Shown in pieces: positions 36,300 through 43,979 of a DNA stretch of 64,000 bases; the first letter of the stretch is position 1; each line of letters begins with the position of its first letter. Made by a program: the position numbers and the translations under genes. Source of the stretch: Alistipes sp. (GTDB lineage Bacteria > Bacteroidota > Bacteroidia > Bacteroidales > Rikenellaceae). The DNA lies in NCBI GenBank assembly GCA_017937765.1, contig JAGBCY010000023.1, positions 1 through 64,000 on the forward strand, given 5' to 3'. A model generated the notes under the pieces. That model ran no database searches, was not told the origin of the DNA, and saw only the letters and a program-made list of their open reading frames with translations.

Positions 36300-37895
36300 A
36301 TGAAATACAAAACACTGATATTCACACTTCTAAGCACGGCATTATTCAGCTCGTGTGTAGACTTCTTGGACGAGGATGCCAAAGGTAAGCTCCCGAGTGA
36401 CGAGTTCTTCTCATCAAAGAACGACCTCGCGGCATCGCTCAACTCGTTATACTCGGTTGTTGCCACATCGCAGTATGCCAACCACTATATAGGCACCAAC
36501 TTCCTATCGGGCGACGACATATCGACACATCCGGCAAGCAACAAGCAGCCACTACGTGAGCATGACCAATACAGCGTGACGGATAATAACTCGTGGATGG
36601 TAAACCTTTGGGAGCAGCGATACAAGGTTATCAAGGCCGCCAACTTCATCATAAACAACGCCTCACGTACACCCGACGTCAGCAAGGCCGAGATTACCGA
36701 GGCCATAGCTCAGGCTCACTTCTGGCGTGCATATTCGTACTTCTACCTCGTGACAACATGGGGCGAGGTGCCCGTGATGCTCGACGAGAAGATTGACTAC
36801 AACGCACCACTCGAGAGCGTCGAGGATATATACACCCTGATACTCAGCGACCTTAAGATTGCCGAGGAGGGGTGTCCCGACAACTACACCAAGGCTCCGC
36901 AGGTGCTCAACGGCATGAACGTGGCCGTAAGTCGTGGTGCTGTGAAGGCTACGATGGCCTATGTCTACATGTGCATGGCGGGATGGCCTCTAAATAAGGG
37001 CGTTGAGTACTACGACCTTGCCGCAAAGAAGGCCGAAGAGGTTATCGACCTTACCGAGAACAAGACATACTACTATCGTCTTTTGGATAACTATGCCGAC
37101 GTCTACTCGCAGGCATACACACAAAAGAATCCCGAGATTATCCTCGGCATATACTACAACCGCGACCGCACATCGCAGATGATGCCCCTCACGGACTTCC
37201 TCCTCGACATGAAGCAGTCGGGTTGGGGCGACACCAATGGTGAGATAAAGTTCTGGAAGGAGTTTCCCGAGGGACCACGCAAGGAGGCTACCTACTTCCC
37301 CAAGATTATGCTTGCCGATGGCGAGCTGCACGACTGGTGGTACGACACCGAGCCCGCCTCGCGTGAGGTTGTAGCCCCCGTGTTTATGAAGTCGGCAGAG
37401 GCGGCAGATGGCGTTAGTGAGTTCGACTACACAAGCCCCTCTCCGGGTCCGCAATATGGTCAAAAGACGGGTCAGGTGATACGTCTTGCAGAGGTGTACT
37501 GCTGGTATGCCGAAGCTACAGGACGTGCCGGCAGGGTGACCGAGAAGGCTGTAGATGTGCTTAACCGCGTGCGTAATCGCGCCGATGGCACGACTACAAA
37601 CCTCTACACCACGGCAATGAGTGCCGAGGAGCTCGCCGAGGCGGCATACAACGAGCATGGCTGGGAGATTGCGGGATACTACTGGTGTGGCTTCGCTTCA
37701 CGCTCACGCGACATGTTCCGCATGTATCGACTGAAAGAACACTTCGAGTACCGCAAGGAGAACCCTATGATAGAGGTTGCCCCGGGCATCATGCGCAACG
37801 AGGCTGTCAAGGTCACGGGCACGTGGGACGACTCGAAGATGTACTGCCCCTACCCCAATACGGATGTGGTACTAAACCCCGGGTTGAAGAGATAG
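36300..37895 (+). CDS. SusD/RagB family outer-membrane lipoprotein
   Basis: 531 aa from the ATG at 36300, 14 bp after the SusC stop; an ATG four codons upstream is less likely because it would put charged residues before the signal. Lipobox LFSSC gives a surface lipoprotein. Typical SusD features are FLDEDAKGKLP after the Cys, a helical TPR-like core (FWRAYSYFYLVTTWGEVPVML) and a C-terminal RagB/SusD domain with ending VVLNPGLKR. It binds the ligand imported by SusC. No glycoside hydrolase or regulator is adjacent, so the substrate is unknown. Its last 24 bp overlap the end of the minus-strand small gene. Confidence 0.93.
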   Translation: MKYKTLIFTLLSTALFSSCVDFLDEDAKGKLPSDEFFSSKNDLAASLNSLYSVVATSQYANHYIGTNFLSGDDISTHPASNKQPLREHDQYSVTDNNSWMVNLWEQRYKVIKAANFIINNASRTPDVSKAEITEAIAQAHFWRAYSYFYLVTTWGEVPVMLDEKIDYNAPLESVEDIYTLILSDLKIAEEGCPDNYTKAPQVLNGMNVAVSRGAVKATMAYVYMCMAGWPLNKGVEYYDLAAKKAEEVIDLTENKTYYYRLLDNYADVYSQAYTQKNPEIILGIYYNRDRTSQMMPLTDFLLDMKQSGWGDTNGEIKFWKEFPEGPRKEATYFPKIMLADGELHDWWYDTEPASREVVAPVFMKSAEAADGVSEFDYTSPSPGPQYGQKTGQVIRLAEVYCWYAEATGRAGRVTEKAVDVLNRVRNRADGTTTNLYTTAMSAEELAEAAYNEHGWEIAGYYWCGFASRSRDMFRMYRLKEHFEYRKENPMIEVAPGIMRNEAVKVTGTWDDSKMYCPYPNTDVVLNPGLKR

Positions 37896-38069
37896 ACTAT
37901 CCGGTAGTTCGATAATTTCAGGCTCCGAGGCGGGTGTTGCAACAACGACATCCGCCTTTGCTCTCTCCTTAAAGCACATCGAGCGGTAGTTGCCACGATT
38001 AAGAATTGCAAAAACCATGACTGCAATTATGGCCACGGCACACAAGGTGCCAAACATACGGTTAATCAT
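37872..38069 (-). CDS. small single-pass membrane protein, unknown function
   Basis: 65 aa. The ATG (38069-38067) overlaps the TGA of the S41 protease, so translation is probably coupled. One transmembrane helix (about 7-24, TLCAVAIIAVMVFAIL) is followed by a basic stretch and a Pro/Glu-rich tail. Its last 24 bp overlap the SusD gene end-to-end. Whether it partners the protease is unknown. Confidence 0.6.
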   Translation of the reverse strand: MINRMFGTLCAVAIIAVMVFAILNRGNYRSMCFKERAKADVVVATPASEPEIIELPDSLSLQPGV

Positions 38070-39790
38070 CGCTTACCTCCTCTCCTCTTCAGCTCGGCGC
38101 GCAGCTCCGCGACTGCACGCTGCATAGCGTCGTCAATTGCATATATGTTACTATAAAAACCCGACTCGTCACCCAAAGCGTTACGGCCGATGTAGGCACG
38201 AATCTGAGCCTCGATAAGCTCACGCGACATAGCGAGGCCCTCGCTGTCGGGCTCAACACCGTTACGCTCGGCATACTTCACAAACTCACCGACGAGGTCC
38301 TCCGATGCCAGCAGCGCATCGAGCTCCGCAAGCGTCCGAACAGCATCCATAGCCGCACGATGGCGATCCGTAAAGTCCATCGTATAGCGATACAACACGT
38401 TGGTATTCCATACCTTATGATAGTAATCCGACATACCGAGCGTGTCGAGCGGAATGAATATATCGGGCATAATACCGCCACCGCCATATACCGTGCGACC
38501 GGCAGGCGTGGTGAACTTCATCGAGTCGTCGAAGTGTATCGAGTCGGCCGAGAAGAACTCGCTGTGGTTGTAGCGATTGATTATGTCGAGGTGGTATGAC
38601 ATCTCGTCACCACTCGTATATGGCTTCTGTATCGAGCGACCCGTGGGGGTATAGTAGCGCGCCACAGTGAGGCGTATTGCCGAGCCATCCTCGAAAGGTA
38701 TCTGCGCTTGTACCAGACCCTTACCAAAGGTGCGGCGTCCGATGACAAGACCACGGTCGTTATCCTGAATCGCTCCTGCCAAGATCTCGCTCGACGAGGC
38801 ACTCGTCTCGTCCACAAGCACCGCGAGGGCCACATCCTGATACTTGCCACGACCCGTGCTATATTCGTTGATGCGACGCTTGCGGCGATCCTCCGTATAG
38901 ACGATGAGCTTGTCGGCCGGCAGGAACTCGTTGACCATAGGGATCACCTGATCGAGGAAGCCACCACCATTGCCACGAAGGTCGATGATGACGCCCTGCA
39001 TACCCTCTGCCGCGAGCTTATCCAACGCCTGACGAATCTCGGCATACGACGTGCGCGAGAACTGCGAGAGGCGGATGAAGCCGATCTTCGACTTGGGGTC
39101 GACCATAAAAGCGGTCTCAACGCTATGAAGCTCGATGGCATCGCGCGTAACCTCTATGTCGACAAGCTCGTCGAGACGTGCACGCTCCACCGAGAGCATC
39201 ACCTTCGTGCCACGCGGACCACGCATCATACGCACCATCGAGTCCTGCGGAATCTTCTGCCCCGCAACATCACGGCCGTCGATGCGTATCACGCGGTCGC
39301 CAGCACGCACACCCGCCTTGTCCGAGGGGCCCTGCGGCACGACGCTGAGCACGGTGATGGTATCGGTCATAGCGTTAAAGACGATGCCGATGCCGTCGAA
39401 CTCGCCCTCCAGCGACTCGTTCACGGCGTCGAAATCACGCGCGGGGATATACTCCGAGTGGGGGTCGAGCTCCGAGAGCAGCGCAGGGATGGCCTTCTCA
39501 TAGAGGGTGTCGAGGTCGATGTTATCGACATAGTTGCCACGGATGGCCATAATCGTTTGCAGGAGCTTGTCGTTGCCGGCGATATGCTGCTCGATGGCTG
39601 CGATTTCGCGTGCGAACTCGTTGGCCTCGGCCTCGTAGCTCTCCACCTGACCCGACATCTGTTGCATCGTGTCATAGAGACGCTTACGCTCCACACCGCG
39701 ACCAACGCTTACACCTATCCATATGGATATGGCCACACAAGCTACCACCAGTAGCGTACTCCACAATCTTGTCAATCTACTCTTATCCAT
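38066..39790 (-). CDS. S41 family C-terminal processing peptidase
   Basis: 574 aa. N-terminal membrane anchor (about 13-30), coiled-coil-like stretch (35-75), PDZ domain (about 115-205, GIGIVFNAMTDTITVLSVVP and AGVRAGDRVIRIDG), and S41 catalytic domain with the Ser motif ETSASSSEI (about 326-334) and Lys357 in RTFGKGLVQ. CtpA-like enzymes trim or degrade periplasmic and membrane proteins. A ~130-residue C-terminal extension after the catalytic core is common in Bacteroidetes members. It is followed by a coupled small membrane protein. Confidence 0.92.
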   Translation of the reverse strand: MDKSRLTRLWSTLLVVACVAISIWIGVSVGRGVERKRLYDTMQQMSGQVESYEAEANEFAREIAAIEQHIAGNDKLLQTIMAIRGNYVDNIDLDTLYEKAIPALLSELDPHSEYIPARDFDAVNESLEGEFDGIGIVFNAMTDTITVLSVVPQGPSDKAGVRAGDRVIRIDGRDVAGQKIPQDSMVRMMRGPRGTKVMLSVERARLDELVDIEVTRDAIELHSVETAFMVDPKSKIGFIRLSQFSRTSYAEIRQALDKLAAEGMQGVIIDLRGNGGGFLDQVIPMVNEFLPADKLIVYTEDRRKRRINEYSTGRGKYQDVALAVLVDETSASSSEILAGAIQDNDRGLVIGRRTFGKGLVQAQIPFEDGSAIRLTVARYYTPTGRSIQKPYTSGDEMSYHLDIINRYNHSEFFSADSIHFDDSMKFTTPAGRTVYGGGGIMPDIFIPLDTLGMSDYYHKVWNTNVLYRYTMDFTDRHRAAMDAVRTLAELDALLASEDLVGEFVKYAERNGVEPDSEGLAMSRELIEAQIRAYIGRNALGDESGFYSNIYAIDDAMQRAVAELRAELKRRGGKR

Positions 39791-39905
39791 TTATCTTTTT
39801 GTTTACGCCATTAACGCTCCCAGTGCCATACAAAGTATGGCAACCAGAGAAAATAAATTATATGGTCAGCCGCCGCTTCCCACCTTACCACGCTGCAAGA
39901 GTTTT

Positions 39906-39982
39906 AGACTTCCCGGCCCACACTACCCTCTTTGCTGACAACGAGGAATCAGACTTCCCGGCCCACACTACCCTCTTTGCTG
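39906..39982. repeat. 32-bp direct repeat, two copies, 45-bp period
   Basis: AGACTTCCCGGCCCACACTA and the following CCCTCTTTGCTG occur identically at 39906-39937 and 39951-39982. The second copy runs directly into the first palindromic element. Together with those elements this explains most of the 436-bp gene-free stretch 39791-40226; 39791-39905 shows nothing recognisable. Confidence 0.92.
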
Positions 39983-40099
39983 TTAGAAAGGGTTAGATGT
40001 GGTAGCTGGTCGCAGTCGTTGAAAGCGGAGCATACTTGAGCGTATGTGAGCATTTCAACGACAAGCCAGATGCCGCAGATGGCCCCTTATCACAGCAAA
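39976..40099. repeat. long palindromic element, unit 1 (~124 bp)
   Basis: Bounded by TTTGCTGT (39976-39983) and ACAGCAAA (40092-40099). The interior is an imperfect palindrome: arms GTCGTTGAAA (40015-40024) and TTTCAACGAC (40053-40062) enclose a smaller hairpin (GCATAC, loop, GTATGT), and the flanks continue to pair (GGG.TAGATG... with ...GATGGCCCC). The whole unit could fold as one long hairpin. Confidence 0.85.
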
Positions 40100-40101
40100 G
40101 A

Positions 40102-40226
40102 TTTGCTGTTAGAATGGTGCAGATACAACGCTCGGCGAAATTCGAGACGATGGGCTGTACTTATGCGTACTGCCCATTGATGAGATATTTCGTTAGCGGA
40201 AGTAGATGCGCCATTATCACAGCAAA
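40102..40226. repeat. long palindromic element, unit 2 (~125 bp)
   Basis: Bounded by TTTGCTGT (40102-40109) and ACAGCAAA (40219-40226), 2 bp after unit 1, and ending exactly at the stop codon of the DUF3078 gene. Nested arms are CGAAAT/ATTTCG and ATGGGC.GTAC/GTAC.GCCCAT around TTATGC, with outer TGG.GCA...CGCT pairing. The primary sequence differs from unit 1, but ends, length and fold are the same. Confidence 0.85.
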
Positions 40227-41303
40227 TTACTTGTTTTTGAAGGTATAGGTCAGACCTACACTCAACATCGACGATACCTGAAGCTGATGCCACTCCTGCT
40301 TGTTGTAGTAGAGCTGGAAGTATATCTGCGTTGATATGTACTTTGTTGCCTTGATGTCTATGGTGTTCTCCCAACGCACGGTGGGGACAACGTGGCTATA
40401 CTCGGGCTTCTCCTCGGTGGGGACAAAGCGGTTCTTCGACGACAGGTCGGTGAGCCAACCGTAGAATGAGTAGGCCGTGGTGCGGTAGCGCAGCCAGCCA
40501 TTCTTTCCCCACGTGCGGTCGAAGTCGAGCTGTATCGAGAGACCGCCCTCGTACTTCGAGCGTCCCGATGTCACGCCATAGTCCTTCGTGGTGGTGATGT
40601 CGTCGCGATAGGTGGCACTCATAGCCAGAGGCGAGAGGTTGACCTTGAGCGGGAACTTCTCAAACGGGAGGACATAGGTGAAACCGACCGAAGCATCGAG
40701 ATATCCGGGGGTCATAAAGTTCGACACGCGTGCCTCACCCTTCTGCTCGTCGCCGCGTGCCGCGTAGCCCGGAGCAAACTGCGTACGGAACTTGACGTTG
40801 GCACCATAGGTCCAGTTCTTGACCATCGCCCACTGCGGAGCTGTCGAGATGGCTACCTCGTCGACATTCTTGAACCACACACCTCGCGTACCTCCGTGCT
40901 CCTCGCCCAGATCGGTCTTCATATTGTTGTAGCCGAACTTTGCCGAGGCTGTATTTGTGAGGGTGAAGCGACCCTTCTTGAAGGTATGGAGGAAGTTGAT
41001 GTTGGCAAGGATAGTCACGGCATTATCGCCCGCTGCCTGCCACGACTTGCTATATGCGGTGAGGGTGCCGTGCAGGTTTGCCGAGAAGTCCACGAGGTTG
41101 CGCTCACGGCGTATCGCCAGACGCTCGGCGCGATAGGCTGCCTCGGAGAAGTATTCGGCATCGACCTCCTGACCCTTGACGTCGTTCTCGAACTCACGAC
41201 GCTGCTCCGAGGTGGATACATCGTCAATGGATACCTGCGCCGAGGCATCCGTAAGCGCGAAAATGAAAGCGAGAGCAAGGGCTATGCTATATAGTCTCTT
41301 CAT
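40227..41303 (-). CDS. DUF3078 family outer-membrane/periplasmic protein
   Basis: 358 aa with a signal peptide (MKRLYSIALALAFIFALTDASA, cleavage before QVS). The body is a series of amphipathic strands with frequent Trp/Tyr (NAVTILANINFLHTFKKGRF, NWTYGANVKFRTQFAPGY), ending in a strand LSVGLTYTFKNK, typical of a small outer-membrane barrel; the pattern matches DUF3078 proteins of Bacteroidetes. Function is unknown. The stop codon abuts palindromic unit 2, so that element is the immediate 3' end of the mRNA. Confidence 0.8.
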   Translation of the reverse strand: MKRLYSIALALAFIFALTDASAQVSIDDVSTSEQRREFENDVKGQEVDAEYFSEAAYRAERLAIRRERNLVDFSANLHGTLTAYSKSWQAAGDNAVTILANINFLHTFKKGRFTLTNTASAKFGYNNMKTDLGEEHGGTRGVWFKNVDEVAISTAPQWAMVKNWTYGANVKFRTQFAPGYAARGDEQKGEARVSNFMTPGYLDASVGFTYVLPFEKFPLKVNLSPLAMSATYRDDITTTKDYGVTSGRSKYEGGLSIQLDFDRTWGKNGWLRYRTTAYSFYGWLTDLSSKNRFVPTEEKPEYSHVVPTVRWENTIDIKATKYISTQIYFQLYYNKQEWHQLQVSSMLSVGLTYTFKNK

Positions 41304-41356
41304 AGTTTTCTTTGGTATTATTGGTTTAAGTTATATGACAATAGGTAATTACAATG

Positions 41357-41364
41357 CAAAGATA
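41357..41364 (-). promoter_or_regulatory. minus-strand -7 element TATCTTTG for the DUF3078 gene
   Basis: TATCTTTG on the minus strand, 53 bp before the DUF3078 start and 23 bp from the divergent plus-strand element. Confidence 0.6.
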
Positions 41365-41387
41365 TAAATCTTTTGTTAAAAATTCGT

Positions 41388-41395
41388 TATCTTTG
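41388..41395 (+). promoter_or_regulatory. plus-strand -7 element TATCTTTG for endonuclease IV
   Basis: TATCTTTG 40 bp before the nfo ATG. A TTTG lies upstream at 41372-41375, but the 12-bp spacer is too short for a consensus promoter. Confidence 0.6.
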
Positions 41396-41435
41396 CAATA
41401 AGAATAGGATAATAATATAAAAAGAGAGTACGATT

Positions 41436-42281
41436 ATGAAATATATAGGAGCACACGTTAGCGCATCGGGCGGCATAGAGAATGCCGTGCGTAATGCCAA
41501 GGAGATAGGGGCTACGGCTTTCGCGCTGTTTACGAAGAATCAGCGTCAGTGGATCGCACCCACCCTCACCGACAAACAGATAGCCACGTTCAAGGCGGCG
41601 ATGGCCGAGGCGGGATATACCGCCCAGCAGATACTACCTCACGACAGCTACCTCATAAACCTCGGGCACCCCGACACGGAGGGTCTCGAGAAGTCGCGCG
41701 AGTCGTTCTTCGAGGAGATGACACGCTGCGAGCGTCTCGGCCTCGACCGACTCAACTTCCACCCCGGCAGCCACCTCAAGCGTATCGACGAGCGTGGCTC
41801 GCTCGACCGCATCGCCGAGTCGATAAATATGGCTCTGGAGCGTAGCTCGGGCGTGACGGCCGTGTTGGAGAATACCGCAGGGCAGGGTTCGAACCTCGGC
41901 TTTCGCTTCGAGCATCTGGCCTACATCATCGACCGCGTGGAGGATAAGAGCCGTGTGGGCGTATGTATCGACACGTGTCACTCGTTTGCCGCGGGCTACG
42001 ACCTGCGCACAGCGGAGGCGTGCGACGCGACGTTTGCGGAGTTCGACCGCATCATCGGCTTCAAATACCTCCGCGGTATGCACCTCAACGACGCTATGCG
42101 CCCCTTAGGTAGCCGCATCGACCGCCACTCTCCCTTAGGCGATGGCGAGATTGGCTGGGAGTGTTTCCGATATATAGCCTCCGACCCGCGCTTCGACAAC
42201 ATTCCCCTCATCCTCGAGACCCCCGACGAGGCTCGCTGGGCCGAGGAGATCGCGAAGCTCAAGGAGTTTGCAGCGAAGTAA
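41436..42281 (+). CDS. nfo: deoxyribonuclease IV (AP endonuclease)
   Basis: 281 aa, full-length Nfo. It cleaves 5' of abasic sites in base-excision repair and needs three Zn ions. Conserved metal-ligand regions: GAHVSASGG (5-13), HDSYLINLG (about 69), FHPGSH (about 108), LENTAGQG (about 145), [13 protein letters not shown] (about 177), HLNDA and [10 protein letters not shown] (about 227), ILETP (about 260). All are intact. It is followed by a strong hairpin. Confidence 0.95.
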   Translation: MKYIGAHVSASGGIENAVRNAKEIGATAFALFTKNQRQWIAPTLTDKQIATFKAAMAEAGYTAQQILPHDSYLINLGHPDTEGLEKSRESFFEEMTRCERLGLDRLNFHPGSHLKRIDERGSLDRIAESINMALERSSGVTAVLENTAGQGSNLGFRFEHLAYIIDRVEDKSRVGVCIDTCHSFAAGYDLRTAEACDATFAEFDRIIGFKYLRGMHLNDAMRPLGSRIDRHSPLGDGEIGWECFRYIASDPRFDNIPLILETPDEARWAEEIAKLKEFAAK

Positions 42282-42296
42282 TCGGAACGCAAGCCA

Positions 42297-42325
42297 ACGA
42301 GAGCGATATGTATCGCTCTCGTTTA
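42297..42325 (+). terminator. intrinsic terminator after nfo
   Basis: A 12-bp near-continuous stem (ACGAGAGCGATA 42297-42308, complement 42311-42322) with TTT following. Confidence 0.8.
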
Positions 42326-42350
42326 TACCTACTTAGAATAATAGACAACT

Positions 42351-42358
42351 TAATTTTG
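42351..42358 (+). promoter_or_regulatory. possible -7 element TAATTTTG for the GH53 gene
   Basis: TAATTTTG ends 6 bp before the ATG at 42365, so a transcript from it would be leaderless or nearly so. No clear TTTG upstream. Confidence 0.4.
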
Positions 42359-42364
42359 TGGAGT

Positions 42365-43333
42365 ATGAAGAGAGTATTTTGCCTTATGGTTGCGCTTGCG
42401 GTGGCAGTCATCGCCGAGGCGCAGGTGTCGATCGAGAAGCCCTATGCTGTGGGTGCCGACATCTCGTGGCTGCAGTCGCAGGAGGCTCGTGGCACGGTGT
42501 TTAGCGATGGCGGCGTGGCGGGTGATGCCATAGAGATTCTTCGCGATAACGGCTTTAACTATATCCGCCTGCGCATCTTTGTCAACCCGCGCTCGGAGCT
42601 CGGCTATTCGCAGCGCGACGGCTATTGCGACCTCGAGCATACGTTAGCAATGGCCAAGCGCATAAAGGCTACGGGGATGTACTTCCTCCTCGACTTCCAC
42701 TACTCGGATAACTGGGCCGACCCGCAGAAGCAGATAATGCCGCAAGCGTGGCAGACATACTCCTACGAGGAGGTGTGCAGTGCCGTCTACGACCACACGC
42801 GCGAGGTGCTCACCGCCCTCGAGGCTCAGGGCACGGCCCCCGATATGGTGCAGGTGGGCAACGAGGTGAGCAACGGTATGCTCTGGCCCTATGGCTCCGT
42901 GCGTCACTCGTTTGAGGGTCTGTGCGGGTTACTGCGCGAGGGCGTTCGTGCCACACGCGAATATGCCCCCTCGGCCGAGATTATGCTCCACGTAGCCCTC
43001 GGAGGTCAGGCCGAGGAGTCGGAGCGTTTCTTCGATGCTATGGCCGAGTATGGCGTCGAGTACGACCTCATCGGCCAGTCGTATTACCCCGAGTGGCACG
43101 GCACGTTGGAGGAGCTCGAGGCAAATGCTAACGCGTTGGTTCGAAAGTATAAGAAGCCGCTTATCGTTGTGGAGTATCGCGACCACTACACCGACATTGA
43201 GCGCATCGTAAGCTCGCTGCCCGATGGTTTGGGTCGCGGCACGTTTATATGGGAGGCAACCTCACCGCAGTGGGGCAAGCTCTTCGACGAGGAGGGACAA
43301 GCAACGCCCGCCCTCGACGACTATAACAGATAA
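42365..43333 (+). CDS. GH53 arabinogalactan endo-beta-1,4-galactanase
   Basis: 322 aa from the ATG at 42365 (MKRVFCLMVALAVAVIAEA signal peptide); the open frame upstream overlaps nfo and is not used. The GH53 fold is recognised by GADISWLQSQEARG, FNYIRLRIFVNP, LLDFHYSDNWADP, acid/base Glu167 in VGNEVSNGMLWP and nucleophile Glu270 in VVEYRDHY. It cuts beta-1,4-galactan, for example pectic side chains, in the periplasm or outside. No SusC/SusD or other pectinase gene is next to it. Confidence 0.93.
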   Translation: MKRVFCLMVALAVAVIAEAQVSIEKPYAVGADISWLQSQEARGTVFSDGGVAGDAIEILRDNGFNYIRLRIFVNPRSELGYSQRDGYCDLEHTLAMAKRIKATGMYFLLDFHYSDNWADPQKQIMPQAWQTYSYEEVCSAVYDHTREVLTALEAQGTAPDMVQVGNEVSNGMLWPYGSVRHSFEGLCGLLREGVRATREYAPSAEIMLHVALGGQAEESERFFDAMAEYGVEYDLIGQSYYPEWHGTLEELEANANALVRKYKKPLIVVEYRDHYTDIERIVSSLPDGLGRGTFIWEATSPQWGKLFDEEGQATPALDDYNR

Positions 43334-43345
43334 CAGATTTTAGAG

Positions 43346-43903
43346 ATGGGAATCGTAGAACTTCTGCTCATCGCCATCGGCTTGGCGATGGACGCCTTTG
43401 CGGTATCGGTTGGTAAGGGTATCACGCTTCAGCGCGTGGAGCCGCGCCACGCTCTGACCACAGGATTGTGGTTTGGTGGTTTTCAGGGACTTATGCCCAT
43501 AGTGGGTTACTTCCTCGGCCAGAGCTTCGCTGACTATGTCACGAACATCGACCACTGGATAGCCTTCGGACTGCTCACGATCATCGGTCTGAATATGATT
43601 CGCGAGACACTCTGGGGCGACGAGGAGAGCCACAACGCCGACTTCGGCTTTAAGACGATGCTCGTTATGGCCATCGCCACGAGCATTGACGCCTTAGCTA
43701 TCGGCATCACCATCGCCTTCATCGGCATCGAGATCTGGATCCCGGCCATCATCATCGGCATTGTCACGCTGCTGCTATCGGCTATCGGCGTCTACTTGGG
43801 CAGCCTCTTTGGCTCGCGCCTCGGCGCGAAGGCCGGCATCCTCGGCGGCATCATTCTTATCGCCATCGGCCTCAAGATTCTCATCGAGCACCTCTGGGCG
43901 TAA
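43346..43903 (+). CDS. mntP: manganese efflux pump MntP
   Basis: 185 aa, six predicted membrane helices. Two DUF204 repeats are visible, each with an acidic motif within a helix (GLAMDAFAVSVGKG near 12-25; ATSIDALAIGITIAF near 110). The family exports Mn2+ from the cytoplasm. It starts 12 bp after the GH53 gene. A bidirectional terminator follows. A yybP-ykoY riboswitch, common for mntP elsewhere, is not seen. Confidence 0.92.
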   Translation: MGIVELLLIAIGLAMDAFAVSVGKGITLQRVEPRHALTTGLWFGGFQGLMPIVGYFLGQSFADYVTNIDHWIAFGLLTIIGLNMIRETLWGDEESHNADFGFKTMLVMAIATSIDALAIGITIAFIGIEIWIPAIIIGIVTLLLSAIGVYLGSLFGSRLGAKAGILGGIILIAIGLKILIEHLWA

Positions 43904-43920
43904 GTCTAATGCTCAGCCAC

Positions 43921-43965
43921 ATAAACAAAAGAACTCTGCCCCGAGGAGCAGAGTCTTTTGTTTAT
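43921..43965. terminator. bidirectional terminator between mntP and the POT transporter
   Basis: An 18-bp stem with a single bulged A (arms 43921-43939 and 43948-43965) around CCCGAGGA, with A/T-rich ends giving a T-run on both strands. Confidence 0.88.
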
Positions 43966-43979
43966 GTTATTTGGATCTG

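Noticed and set aside
38708..39754. 348-codon plus-strand ORF opposite the S41 protease
   Set aside because: Antisense shadow; rich in Arg/His/Thr as expected from complementing GC-rich codons.
43300..43345. Manganese riboswitch before mntP
   Set aside because: Only 12 bp separate GH53 and mntP, leaving no room for the yybP-ykoY structure.
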